Origin: Rhodocytophaga aerolata
Lineage (GTDB): Bacteria; Bacteroidota; Bacteroidia; Cytophagales; 172606-1
Assembly (NCBI RefSeq): GCF_030503435.1
Contig: NZ_JAUKPO010000011.1
Span: 124,001-188,000 of the forward strand
Direction: 5' to 3'
DNA: 64,000 nt
Positions 55,034 to 64,000 of the stretch are shown piece after piece. A program made the position numbers and the translations under genes. The notes under the pieces were generated by a model. The model was not told where the DNA came from. It was given only the letters and a program-made list of their open reading frames with translations, and searched no databases. Every line of letters starts with the position of its first letter. Within the stretch, counting starts at the first letter, position 1.

Positions 55034-55085
55034 AAAAAAGAAAGCCCTCCAGGATAATTTTGAACCCGGGAGGGCTTTCTTTTTT
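55034..55085. terminator. Bidirectional intrinsic terminator
   Basis: A perfect 17-bp stem (55034-55050 with 55069-55085) has an 18-nt loop, with A-rich and T-rich flanks. It ends the genes at 54990 and 55099. Confidence 0.9.
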
Positions 55086-55098
55086 GACTGCTTATTCT

Positions 55099-56346
55099 CT
55101 ACTCTACTTTCTTCATTTCCTTCCAGGCCTGGTCCTGAAATACCGTACCAGGATTGAAACTAGCGTTATCGCTCATAATGAATGTGCTGCCATCGCCCCG
55201 GCTCCAGGCGTGATTATAGCCAGAGGCAAGCTCCATTGTACCAGTTTCATCCTGGTAGTTCTCAACTTCCCTAATGGTTTTAACAAAACTGGTATGCATG
55301 CGGTCTTGGGCACTTTGCCGTTGCTCCCAGCTTCTTAAATCCATATCCATTTCTTTTAATCTGGCTTCCCCTTTCCGGATAGTTGCTTCTCCGATGGCTT
55401 TTGTCTGGGCATCCATTAATTGCAGCTTTCCAATGTGCTCTATTTGCTTCTGCTGCCTTACGTTTGCCCAGAAATTATTCACTGTTTCATTCCACGAAGG
55501 ATTAGTACGGAAACTTCCCATAATCACAGAAAACTGGCTAAGGGCTTGTTTGGCTTCTTCGGCAGGATAGGTGTAAACCATACGCTTGGTTACTTGCGTT
55601 GTATAACTTTTGCTGGTTGTGCCAGTGTATATATTGGGTATGGTATTTTCTAGTATGCTTACCCCCAACACAACCATGCCTTCTTTGCCATCCGGCCAAC
55701 GGACAGTGGCATTAATAGCCGATTGATCAAACGCAATATTCGCGGAACCATATTGCATTAGTTCCCTTCTGGCTCTTTCATTAGACTGCTCCATTTCTTC
55801 CACCACCAATGGGTTAGATTCAACTTTTACTATTTGAGGGTTGCCTAACTCTTCCGGTCCAAATATATTTCTCAGGTAGTGTTCTGCATGTATAGGCTGT
55901 CCGATAGTACAATAAGGCGAACTGCTCTTATTGTTCTGATAAAACTGCATAAGTTCGGGATTGCTATTCCAGGTAAATAAAACGTCGGGTAATACCTGAA
56001 AGCGGTACTGGTTATCAGCAGATGTTGCCTCTAAAGCCCGGAAAGTACCTGCACAATCACTTCCTGGCAAATTCCAGATAATTTTACTTTCCTGCTTCCA
56101 TCCTTTGGGCAGCAAAAGACTATAGGCTTCAGCAGGTTGGGAAAAAGCCGTTCTATCTACTATCCGGACTCTTTCAAAAAGTACATAATCATTGCCCTCT
56201 TTATAAGCCTGTGCACTAGCTATACTTGCCGGTGCATTATCTGCCGTGGAACTAGTTGCCGTATCTTTGGCTTGCTCCGGGGTACAACTAAACAGGCTTC
56301 CCAGCACAAGGAAAGAAAAGGAATAGATTTGGTAAGTTTGTTTCAT
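55099..56346 (-). CDS. Hypothetical lipoprotein, 415 residues
   Basis: I recognise no family for this protein. The signal sequence ends in the lipobox GSLFSC near residue 21, followed by a Thr/Ser/Ala-rich linker (to residue 50). The body is mixed alpha/beta with few cysteines, plus a long helical stretch around residues 300-370 (KAIGEATIRKGEARLKEMDMDLRSWEQRQ) suggesting a coiled coil. Near the C-terminus GYNHAWSRGDGSTFIMSDNASFNPG is a conserved-looking Gly/Asp/Asn-rich turn. It is convergent with the preceding lipoprotein gene. Confidence 0.65.
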   Translation of the reverse strand: MKQTYQIYSFSFLVLGSLFSCTPEQAKDTATSSTADNAPASIASAQAYKEGNDYVLFERVRIVDRTAFSQPAEAYSLLLPKGWKQESKIIWNLPGSDCAGTFRALEATSADNQYRFQVLPDVLFTWNSNPELMQFYQNNKSSSPYCTIGQPIHAEHYLRNIFGPEELGNPQIVKVESNPLVVEEMEQSNERARRELMQYGSANIAFDQSAINATVRWPDGKEGMVVLGVSILENTIPNIYTGTTSKSYTTQVTKRMVYTYPAEEAKQALSQFSVIMGSFRTNPSWNETVNNFWANVRQQKQIEHIGKLQLMDAQTKAIGEATIRKGEARLKEMDMDLRSWEQRQSAQDRMHTSFVKTIREVENYQDETGTMELASGYNHAWSRGDGSTFIMSDNASFNPGTVFQDQAWKEMKKVE

Positions 56347-57297
56347 AAAAGTAATAGATATCTATAATTATTGTATAGGAATGTGGCAGGATATTGAGCA
56401 TGAAAGATGGCAGCTCTGCTGTTTTTTTACTTATGATCGAGCAATTGACTAACGGGTATTACTACATTCAAATTATTGCTTATTAATGAGTTATGCAAGC
56501 TATTTTCCTCTTTTTACTATTTTTGCATTCACCCTTTTACTCCTTCTCCTGCTTCTTGCAAATCTGTAAATTCAGCAGTGAAAATATCTGTATAGTTTCT
56601 GTATAATGCATTTGCTTTAGTAGGGCTTGGCAGCATTGACAGCATAATATTGGTAGGAAGTTTTACGATTTTTGTGTCTCCGAATAAGCATTTCGTCGAA
56701 AAGCAAACTACTGCCCTTCGTTTACCCTCACCCATAGGTAGACTATGTAAGAAAAATACATCATCTTTACGCCTCTTAACTTATATAGCAGAAAATCAAC
56801 CATCTGAGAATACATACAAGCATCATCTAAAGCTATTTCCGATATAAATAAGAGTAAATTTGCTGCCTTCTAGCCTTTGCATAAAGAAGTTACCTATGTA
56901 ATATTTCGTGTATACAGGTTGTATTCTTTACTAAGTAGCAATACCAAACCAGCTCAATGAGCATGTTTCATAAATAGTAAATTTGCAAGCCATCAACTTT
57001 TTTACCAACGTTTATAAGTTGAAGGTTTGCAAGGTACACGTATGGGTAATAACTACAGTATACACCCTTAATTTTCAAACTTTAACCAAACTAAAATTCG
57101 CTACATGAAAATTTAACAAAGTTCTCTCCCTTCTACGCTCGTTTTACGCTTGAGATTTCAGTAATGGCTTTGTACCCACTGAATTAATCTCTGTCTGTTC
57201 CTATTTGACATGGCGCAATACCTATCTTCAGAAGATATGTGTTGTGAATGTTTATTATGTATAATTTCTACTTCATTTTTAACTTATCTACCAACGT
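56347..57297. other. Long AT-rich intergenic region upstream of the giant surface protein
   Basis: In this 950-nt region no open frame looks like a gene (56529-56735 minus and 56650-56847 plus are probably chance). One imperfect hairpin lies at 56983-57032. The promoter of the giant gene is somewhere here; I cannot assign it. Confidence 0.55.
56983..57032. other. Intergenic hairpin 266 nt upstream of the giant gene
   Basis: A 17-bp stem with two mismatches (56983-56999 with 57016-57032) encloses a 16-nt loop. It is not followed by T residues, so it is not a simple terminator; it could be a leader structure. Confidence 0.4.
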
Positions 57298-60200
57298 ATG
57301 CAAAAAAAGTACAATAGTTTGTACAGGCATTTAGGAACCCTAACAGGTAACTGGCCGCTGATAGTATTTATCAGTTTTGCAATTGGTTTATTGTCGTATT
57401 CGTTTAATTATGCGCAGGAAGCAGGTTTTATCACCTGGACTGACGTAACGGACAAGCTAAACAATAAACCAGTGGCAGCGGTTGAGCCGGATATCCGCTC
57501 AACGGAATCAATAAATTTTAGTAATACTGTACACGGGCCTCCCCTAGCAAACGAAAGCAAAATCCATAGCAACACATTGATCGCATTTGACGATTGTACT
57601 TCTCCTTACAGTACATTGCCATGTGATCAAATTGCTGTGAATGTGCCTTTCCAACTTAACTTTGACGGAACAGAAGGTGGCTTAGCAGTAAATGACTCGA
57701 CAAGTGGCAGCGGGTTTACAATGGCTTTACCCCACTCTGCTCCCCGCCTGACTGTTGATGAACCTGTAACGAATCAGCAGATAAACGGATACGAACTGAG
57801 TAAACTTGCTTTAAATAATGGCAGGTTAACCATTACCAGCTCTAAAGGGATTATGTTCAGAGATCCTATTGTGAGCCCTAATACCAACAGCCAGGTAAAT
57901 GCCCTAGGTGTAGGGATTAATGGTTCACAAAGATTACGGATAAGCACTACCCTGACCAATCCATTCTCTTCTGTGGCTGCAGCCGACAATGGCTCTCAGC
58001 AAGCAGGTATCTGGTATGGCATTAACGATAATAACTATGTTAAGCTCGTTCTTGCTAAAGCAGGTGGCACCAATACACAAGCCAAAGTGCAATTAGTAGT
58101 TGAAAACTATGGGACAGCAACTACGTTGGCAACTACGCCTGCTGAAATTAACACGGCCAACTTTAACAGTACGGCGGGGCAACAAGTTACCTTAATACTT
58201 GAGATTGATCCACTCACTGGAACAGCAGCAGGTTATTATCAGATTGCCGGGGGAAGTAAAATTGTTGTTAGCCCAACTCCTACCTCTACTCTAAATTCGC
58301 TGGCTGTACCCAGCTTTATTCGAAATGGGGTAGATCATGATACGAATGCTTCAACAGAACCACTCACATTTGTAGGTTTGCATGCTACACACCGGAACTC
58401 AACTAACCCGGTGAATTTTTCATTTGAAAACTTTAGTATTGACAACTTTTCTACTCCTGTAAGTGTGCCTTTCCGTATAAACGCGGGTGGTTCGCAGCTC
58501 ACAGCAGGTTCAAATGTATTTACTGCGGATGAATATTTTTCTCCGATACCTGGTGAAGTAAGCAACGCTACTTATTCCAATCCAGTTCTGTCTAATGGAG
58601 GACCAGAACCTCAGTTATATTATGACCGTCGCTTTGGAGCAAACATAAACTATAACATCCCTATAGTCAATGGCAATTACCAGGTAAAACTGCATATGGT
58701 CGAAAACTTTCAGACCAGTGCCGACAAACGCAAATTTGACGTAGATATAGAGGGCGTAAAAGTGATTGACGATATTGATCTGTTTGTGGATGGAGGTTAT
58801 AGAGCGCCAATTATAAAAACATTTGATGTATCAGTTACCGATGGGCAACTGAATATTGCATTTGTAGCCTCTATAGACAAAGCAATCATTAATGCCATTG
58901 AAATCCTGCCTGCCCCTGTTGCTTCCAATCAGGCTCCTGTATTTGAAAATACTTTGTATACATTTACGAAAGAAGAAAATACAGCAATTGGCACAGAAGT
59001 AGGTACAATCTCTGCTACCGATGCAGACGGCCATACCCTTACATATAGTTTAACCGCAGGTAATCAAGCCGGTAAATTTGCCATCAATGCTAGTACAGGT
59101 CTTATAACATTGGCTAGCGCCTTAGACTATTCTACTGTTTCCGAGTATACTTTAACTGTTGAAGTTACAGATAATGGTACGCCTGCCTTATCAGCTACAA
59201 CACAAGTAAGTATCAATGTAACAGAAGTATTACCAGAGAATCAGGCACCGGTAGTAGTTAATGCGATTACAAGCCAAACAACCACATCCGGTAGCTCTTT
59301 CAGCTTCTTAGTGCCTTCTAACACCTTCAGCGATGAAGACGGAGATGCGTTGACACTGACTGCTAGTTTAGCTGATGATTCCGTGCTGCCTGCCTGGCTT
59401 TCTTTCAATGGCACTACCTTCAGCGGTAACCCTCAAACAGCCGGCAACTACAGCATCAAGCTAACAGCCACCGATGGCAAAGCAACCGCAAGCACCCTGT
59501 TCAGCCTGACAGTAGAAGCTGCTGCTCCGGTCAACACAGCTCCTGTGTTTGCTAGTACAAGTTACAGCTTCAGCAAAGAGGAAACAGCGGCTGTTGGTTC
59601 CCTGATCGGCAGTGTATCAGCCACAGATGCAGATGGCCATAGTTTAGTTTACAGCATCACGGCAGGCAATCAGGCCGGTAAGTTTGCTATTGATGCTGGC
59701 AGTGGGGAAATTACCTTAGCGGCTGCATTAGACTATACTACAACAGCTGTCTACAGCCTGACAGTAACGGCCACTGACAACGGTACACCTGTGCAGTCCG
59801 CTTCTGCTCAACTTACCATCAATGTAACAGAAGTACTAGCTGTAAATCATACTCCGGTAGTAGCAAATGTACTGGAGAATAAAACAGCAACGGTAGGAAC
59901 AATCTTCTCTTTTGCCATTCCGGCTAATACATTCAGTGATGAAGATGGTGATGAATTAACTTTAACCGCTAGCTTAGCCGATGATTCCAATCTGCCTGCA
60001 TGGCTGCTATTTAATGGGAATACGCTAAGTGGTTTACCTACTGAGGTTGCTACGTACAGCATCAAAGTAGTGGCAACAGACGGAAAAGCTTCTGTTAGTA
60101 CAGAATTTACATTAACGGTTAGTGCCGCCCCTATTGTTGCCTGTTTACCGATTAGTACCTTTCCTTGTAATCAGGTTGCCGTAAATATACCTTTCAGTCT

Positions 60201-63200
60201 GACCTTTAATGGTACCGAAGGTGGGTTAAGTGATAAAGAAGGGATTCAAACTGGTTTTACGATGGCAGATGCCTATACAGGCACCCGCCGGGTAGAAGAC
60301 GGTACACCATCCTCACAAGTTAGAGGCTATGAACCTTCCAGACTGACCATTGCTAACAGCCGATTGAGCATACTATCTAATAAAGGGATTTCCATTGTTG
60401 GTAACAATAACCAGATAAATGCCTTAGGGGTAGCATTCAACGCCAGCCAGGGAAGATTTGTTATTGAAACTACCCTTATTAATCCTTACAAAGGAAGCAA
60501 TGATGAGCAAGGAGGTTTATGGTATGGCCTCAACGATAAAACTTTCATCAGGCTTGCCATTAATAATAACCGGGTAGTGCTACGTAAAGAGCTAAATGAC
60601 CTTTCTCCGATTACCTCTGATCTGAACGATCCAAGCAGACGGAATACAGCCTCAATAACTAATTTGAATTCCCAGACGGTCCGCCTGCGAATAGTAGTAG
60701 ATCCAACAGCCAATACGGTAGAAGGTTTTTATTCCACGAATGGAACAACCTATATCAATGTTGGCGAAGGCTATCCTGTAAAAACCCTGGATATTGCGGA
60801 TATGGGTATTACAGGAGCCAATGTACATGCCGGGGTATTCAATACACACCGCAATGCTACAACGCCCATTATCCATGTCTTCGATAACTTTACTATCAGA
60901 CCGGAAGAAGCGCCAGTAAATACGGCTCCGGTATTTGCGAATGCCACTTATACATTTAGTAAGGAAGAAACAGCCGCTATTGGTGCAACTGTCGGTAGCG
61001 TATCGGCCACAGACGTAGATGGGCATGCGCTAGTATATAGCATCACGGCAGGCAATGCAGCCGGTAAATTTGCTATCAACCCAACTAGCGGCGAGATTAC
61101 TTTAGCAGCCGCATTGGATTACAGCACAGCTTCCTCGTATAGCTTAACCCTACAAGCCACCGATAATGGCACCCCTGCCTTGTCGGCTACTGCCCAGGTT
61201 ACTGTAAATGTGAGCAAGGTAAATAAAGCACCGGTTATTGTATCTGCGCCAGAGGCACAAACTATTACAGCCGGACAGCCATTTTCTTTCCAAACAGGCT
61301 CATTTTCTGACCCGGATGCCAGTGATGTACTAACCTATTCTGCTTCCTTGGCAGATAATAGTGTATTGCCAGCTTGGGTACAATTTAATGCTGCAACACA
61401 GGTATTCAGTGGTACTGCCCCTGTTACCCCCGGAAGCATTACCATTCGTGTAACAGCCACAGATCAGGCCCTTGCTTCTGTAAGCGCTACCTTTGCTATT
61501 ACAATTGAGGCTGTTCAAGTAATACCTTGCTCGCCCATTAGCACTTTGCCTTGCGATCAGATCAATGTGCCTCTTCCCTATGTACTTAATTTTGATGGAA
61601 ATGAAGGTGGGTTAACTGACAAAAATAATGCTCAACTGGGCTTTACCATGGTAGATGCCTATACAGGCACCCGTTTAGCTGTTGATGGTACAGCAAGCTC
61701 CGCCGTCATTGGTTATGAGCCCTCCAAACTAACACTAGCCAATGGCAGGTTAAGTATTCTGACAAACAAGGGCATTGCTTTCACGAATGCTACACAAGAA
61801 AACAATAATCAGCTGAATACCCTGGGTGTAGGTGTAATGGCCAATGGCAAGCTTACTCTGGAAACTACAGTGGTTAATCCTTTCAATGGTACAAGTTCTG
61901 AGCAGGGTGGACTTTGGTTTGGAATTAACGATAAAACATTTTTAAAACTGGTAGTGTCAGGTAACCGGGTAGAGTTACGCAAAGAATTGAACGATGTATC
62001 TAACACTGCCGGTGCTGAGTTAGCCAACCCCGATCAGCGGATTACGCTGGTAATTAACGGACTAAATACACAAACCGTCCGCCTGCGTATGGTGGTAGAC
62101 CTGGTAGCCGGTACTGCAGAAGCTTTCTATTCTACTGATGGAATAACTTATGTGAATGCAGGTGCCCGGTATGCAACGTCTTCTCTCAACGTTGCTGATA
62201 TGGCGTTGGCAGGCAAGCAGGTGTATACAGGTATTTTTGCTACGCACCGCAATGCTACTACGCCAGTTACGTTCACCTTCGATAACTTCTCTGTCACGTC
62301 TGACGGAGTGGCTGCCAAGGTATTAGCTTTCTCTCCTACTGCACTTGATTTCACGGTGTTACAGGGAGGTACAATCACTGCTAAGTCAGCGGTTCTTTCT
62401 GCCAGTGCAGGTACGCCAGTAGTTAGCCTTACTAAATCCACAGCCAGCTGGCTTACCTTGCCTGCTGCCGGATTAGGTACACTTACATTTGGTGCAGGTC
62501 AGATTAACTCTGCTATGGCACCCGGTATCTATGAAGCTACCGTTACTGCCAATGCAGAGGGGTATATGGCTGCTAACCTGACAATACGGTTAACGGTTAC
62601 AAGTCCGGTTGCAGCTCAGGAGATAAAAGTAAATTTCCAGGACCCGGCTACTACACCACCCACAGGTTGGGTAAGTGATTATGGACAGCCATTCGGTGCA
62701 AGAATTGGAGCCAACCAAGGGAATGCATTGGAATATGGCTGGAAAGCCCGTTCTAATGGCAGTCCTCTGGATTTATCCGTAGGTGGAACTACGCCTGGTA
62801 ATGGACGCAACCGGAATACTACTTTAAATCCGGATATTGATGTATTGCTGGCAACGTTGATGCACATGCAGGCAGATGATATTACCGGTACATTTAATGG
62901 TACAAAAGCTGAAGGATACTGGGAGATAAAAGTGGCCAATGGAGAATACAATGTAACCGTTACCGCAGGTGATGGAGAGCCTGGTACAGTTCCTGAAATT
63001 CATAGCCTGAATGTAGAAGGAGTAAGTGCCATCAGTGGTTTTGTGCCCGCTGGCACAGCAGGAACGTTAACCCGCTTCAGAACAGCTACTGTACGCGTAA
63101 CTGTAACAGACGGGCTACTGACAATCAATGCAGATGGCGGAACAAATACCAAAATCAACTCTGCTATCATTACTCCGGTAAATGTATCTCCTTTCCTGCA

Positions 63201-64000
63201 CTGGTCAGCGAATGAGCAAAGCCTGGTTATTGAAAGAGGAACCGCTGAGACCAATAAAACCTTTTCCTTAGATCTGGTTAACTCAACAGGAGAAGATAAT
63301 GCAGTTATTTCGTTGACTGCTAATTATGGAGGCGGTGCAGCCAATTGGTTAAGCTTCAATGCAACGCATACCAGCAGTGAACCTAACGTAACCTTCGATT
63401 ACACAGCTGCTAAAAACCTGCCTTTGGGCACTTATACAGTGTTAGTTACCGCAAGTGCTCAAGGATTTACCAGTGCCATTACCACCATTCAGATTACTGT
63501 GGTAGAGCCAGGTAGCATTCAGCCGTATGTAGTTTCGTCAACCCCTGCAAACGGAGCAACCAATGTGAGTGTGAATATTGCCAGCATTGCAGCCAACGAC
63601 CTCTTTGTACCAGAAGTACCCGGATTTAAAGGTGGCGTGAACAACGAAACCTTAAACACGTCTACTGTTAAATTGCTGAAGATTAGCGGAAGCTCCACAA
63701 CAGAGATTTTAGGTATTGTACAAGGAACAGGCGGCGGCGATGCCATTAGCTTCTCTCCAACCTTTGCCTTAGAACCAAATACAACTTATAAATTTGTTGT
63801 AACTGCCGGGGTGAAAGCGTACAGTGGTGCTTCTTTCTTGCCTTATGAAGCAACCTTTACTACCGGAGAGCTTACTACACCAGATGGCCCGACAGCTGTA
63901 GAGTTTGCTCCTAAACAAGTAATTCCAGGTACCATAGGAAAGAAATATACTTCTTTAACCTTCGGCCCGGATGGCAGATTCTATGCACTCCGGTTAGATG
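57298..64000 (+). CDS. Giant modular secreted surface protein, 3' end outside the window
   Basis: An ATG at 57298 opens a frame without a stop to the right edge: 2234 complete codons. The N-terminus (MQKKYNSLYRHLG, hydrophobic segment to about residue 40) is a signal sequence. Module order: lectin-like module copy 1 (about 99-384), malectin-like (390-536), cadherin-like 1 (544-642), CADG-like 1 (647-740), cadherin-like 2 (745-843), CADG-like 2 (847-941), lectin-like copy 2 (945-1203), cadherin-like 3 (1207-1307), CADG-like 3 (1309-1404), lectin-like copy 3 (1407-1668), BACON-like (1673-1771), second malectin-like (1774-1961), BACON-like (1964-2071), Big_5-like (2073-2191) and the start of a new domain (FGPDGRFYAL). 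It probably binds polysaccharide or other cells. A T9SS sorting domain is expected past the edge. Confidence 0.85.
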   Translation, partial: MQKKYNSLYRHLGTLTGNWPLIVFISFAIGLLSYSFNYAQEAGFITWTDVTDKLNNKPVAAVEPDIRSTESINFSNTVHGPPLANESKIHSNTLIAFDDCTSPYSTLPCDQIAVNVPFQLNFDGTEGGLAVNDSTSGSGFTMALPHSAPRLTVDEPVTNQQINGYELSKLALNNGRLTITSSKGIMFRDPIVSPNTNSQVNALGVGINGSQRLRISTTLTNPFSSVAAADNGSQQAGIWYGINDNNYVKLVLAKAGGTNTQAKVQLVVENYGTATTLATTPAEINTANFNSTAGQQVTLILEIDPLTGTAAGYYQIAGGSKIVVSPTPTSTLNSLAVPSFIRNGVDHDTNASTEPLTFVGLHATHRNSTNPVNFSFENFSIDNFSTPVSVPFRINAGGSQLTAGSNVFTADEYFSPIPGEVSNATYSNPVLSNGGPEPQLYYDRRFGANINYNIPIVNGNYQVKLHMVENFQTSADKRKFDVDIEGVKVIDDIDLFVDGGYRAPIIKTFDVSVTDGQLNIAFVASIDKAIINAIEILPAPVASNQAPVFENTLYTFTKEENTAIGTEVGTISATDADGHTLTYSLTAGNQAGKFAINASTGLITLASALDYSTVSEYTLTVEVTDNGTPALSATTQVSINVTEVLPENQAPVVVNAITSQTTTSGSSFSFLVPSNTFSDEDGDALTLTASLADDSVLPAWLSFNGTTFSGNPQTAGNYSIKLTATDGKATASTLFSLTVEAAAPVNTAPVFASTSYSFSKEETAAVGSLIGSVSATDADGHSLVYSITAGNQAGKFAIDAGSGEITLAAALDYTTTAVYSLTVTATDNGTPVQSASAQLTINVTEVLAVNHTPVVANVLENKTATVGTIFSFAIPANTFSDEDGDELTLTASLADDSNLPAWLLFNGNTLSGLPTEVATYSIKVVATDGKASVSTEFTLTVSAAPIVACLPISTFPCNQVAVNIPFSLTFNGTEGGLSDKEGIQTGFTMADAYTGTRRVEDGTPSSQVRGYEPSRLTIANSRLSILSNKGISIVGNNNQINALGVAFNASQGRFVIETTLINPYKGSNDEQGGLWYGLNDKTFIRLAINNNRVVLRKELNDLSPITSDLNDPSRRNTASITNLNSQTVRLRIVVDPTANTVEGFYSTNGTTYINVGEGYPVKTLDIADMGITGANVHAGVFNTHRNATTPIIHVFDNFTIRPEEAPVNTAPVFANATYTFSKEETAAIGATVGSVSATDVDGHALVYSITAGNAAGKFAINPTSGEITLAAALDYSTASSYSLTLQATDNGTPALSATAQVTVNVSKVNKAPVIVSAPEAQTITAGQPFSFQTGSFSDPDASDVLTYSASLADNSVLPAWVQFNAATQVFSGTAPVTPGSITIRVTATDQALASVSATFAITIEAVQVIPCSPISTLPCDQINVPLPYVLNFDGNEGGLTDKNNAQLGFTMVDAYTGTRLAVDGTASSAVIGYEPSKLTLANGRLSILTNKGIAFTNATQENNNQLNTLGVGVMANGKLTLETTVVNPFNGTSSEQGGLWFGINDKTFLKLVVSGNRVELRKELNDVSNTAGAELANPDQRITLVINGLNTQTVRLRMVVDLVAGTAEAFYSTDGITYVNAGARYATSSLNVADMALAGKQVYTGIFATHRNATTPVTFTFDNFSVTSDGVAAKVLAFSPTALDFTVLQGGTITAKSAVLSASAGTPVVSLTKSTASWLTLPAAGLGTLTFGAGQINSAMAPGIYEATVTANAEGYMAANLTIRLTVTSPVAAQEIKVNFQDPATTPPTGWVSDYGQPFGARIGANQGNALEYGWKARSNGSPLDLSVGGTTPGNGRNRNTTLNPDIDVLLATLMHMQADDITGTFNGTKAEGYWEIKVANGEYNVTVTAGDGEPGTVPEIHSLNVEGVSAISGFVPAGTAGTLTRFRTATVRVTVTDGLLTINADGGTNTKINSAIITPVNVSPFLHWSANEQSLVIERGTAETNKTFSLDLVNSTGEDNAVISLTANYGGGAANWLSFNATHTSSEPNVTFDYTAAKNLPLGTYTVLVTASAQGFTSAITTIQITVVEPGSIQPYVVSSTPANGATNVSVNIASIAANDLFVPEVPGFKGGVNNETLNTSTVKLLKISGSSTTEILGIVQGTGGGDAISFSPTFALEPNTTYKFVVTAGVKAYSGASFLPYEATFTTGELTTPDGPTAVEFAPKQVIPGTIGKKYTSLTFGPDGRFYALRLD
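57592..58455 (+). repeat. Lectin-like module, copy 1 of 3
   Basis: The first copy is the most diverged. It keeps STLPCDQIAVNVPF, GTEGGL, NALGVGI, IWYGIND and the ATHRN block, but differs from the others in length around its middle. Confidence 0.7.
60124..60903 (+). repeat. Lectin-like module, copy 2 of 3
   Basis: It shares with copy 3 the blocks GFTM.DAYTGTR, GYEPS, LSIL.NKGI, EQGGLW, ND..F, LRKELND and NTHRNATTP / ATHRNATTP. The similarity is high over most of its length. Confidence 0.75.
61510..62295 (+). repeat. Lectin-like module, copy 3 of 3
   Basis: It is very close to copy 2 at protein level (YTGTR, GYEPSKLTLANGRLSIL, EQGGLWFGINDKTFLKL, RVELRKELNDV), suggesting recent duplication or gene conversion. 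Confidence 0.75.

Noticed and set aside
57774-63746. Many minus-strand frames in the last 6 kb
   Set aside because: All are shadows of the giant plus-strand reading frame, which has no stop and so is easily overlooked.

Overview
The window reads as chromosome from a member of the Bacteroidota, most likely order Cytophagales. The evidence is a SusC/SusD pair, secreted proteins ending in type IX secretion (T9SS) type A sorting domains, lipoproteins with SusD-like lipoboxes, a Tat-dependent Gfo/Idh/MocA oxidoreductase, a ThuA / sugar-dehydrogenase / cytochrome c fusion, weak Shine-Dalgarno signals, and at least one TAnnTTTG promoter box. I saw no rRNA, tRNA, CRISPR array or intact insertion sequence.

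Layout. 0-7 kb is core metabolism: the end of gltD, a homocysteine methyltransferase, a DinB-like protein, a MazG-like pyrophosphohydrolase, a DUF1684 protein, and a tightly coupled sulfotransferase-like / class IV aminotransferase pair. 7-17 kb holds a 1166-residue secreted oxidoreductase fusion, a tandem lipocalin-like protein, a CDF transporter with a one-lobe solute-binding lipoprotein, and a PAS/GAF membrane sensor without an output domain. 18-27 kb carries a T9SS cargo protein, a TPR/LuxR regulator, a haemoglobin and an operon of unknown small proteins that includes a frameshifted gene beside its paralogue. 27-33.5 kb is a SusCD pair and a Gfo/Idh/MocA oxidoreductase. 33.6-38.6 kb is a sulfur (thiosulfate/persulfide) cluster: two half-size YeeE/YedE transporters, a rhodanese, a frameshifted persulfide dioxygenase-rhodanese, a TauE exporter and a divergent Crp/Fnr regulator with three cysteines in its effector domain. 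38.7-45 kb has an MFS remnant, an overlapping histidine kinase/response regulator pair, another T9SS cargo protein and a frameshifted serine hydrolase. 45-51.4 kb is an RND efflux operon with its TetR regulator and palindromic operators; its tolC is frameshifted. 52.8-56.3 kb encodes two secreted lipoproteins, one with a haem-binding motif. From 57,298 to the right edge runs one uninterrupted reading frame of at least 2234 residues, a giant modular surface protein.

Themes. (1) Five genes between 24 and 51 kb are broken by small indels, four of them by exactly one missing base, which is either assembly error or real decay and should be settled first. (2) Many products face outward (T9SS cargo, lipoproteins, SusCD), as expected of a glycan-degrading gliding bacterium. 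(3) An ACC-N8-ACC direct repeat lies in the sense direction upstream of three unlinked transcription units and may be an undescribed regulator site. (4) A large malectin-like module is shared by two otherwise unrelated secreted proteins.
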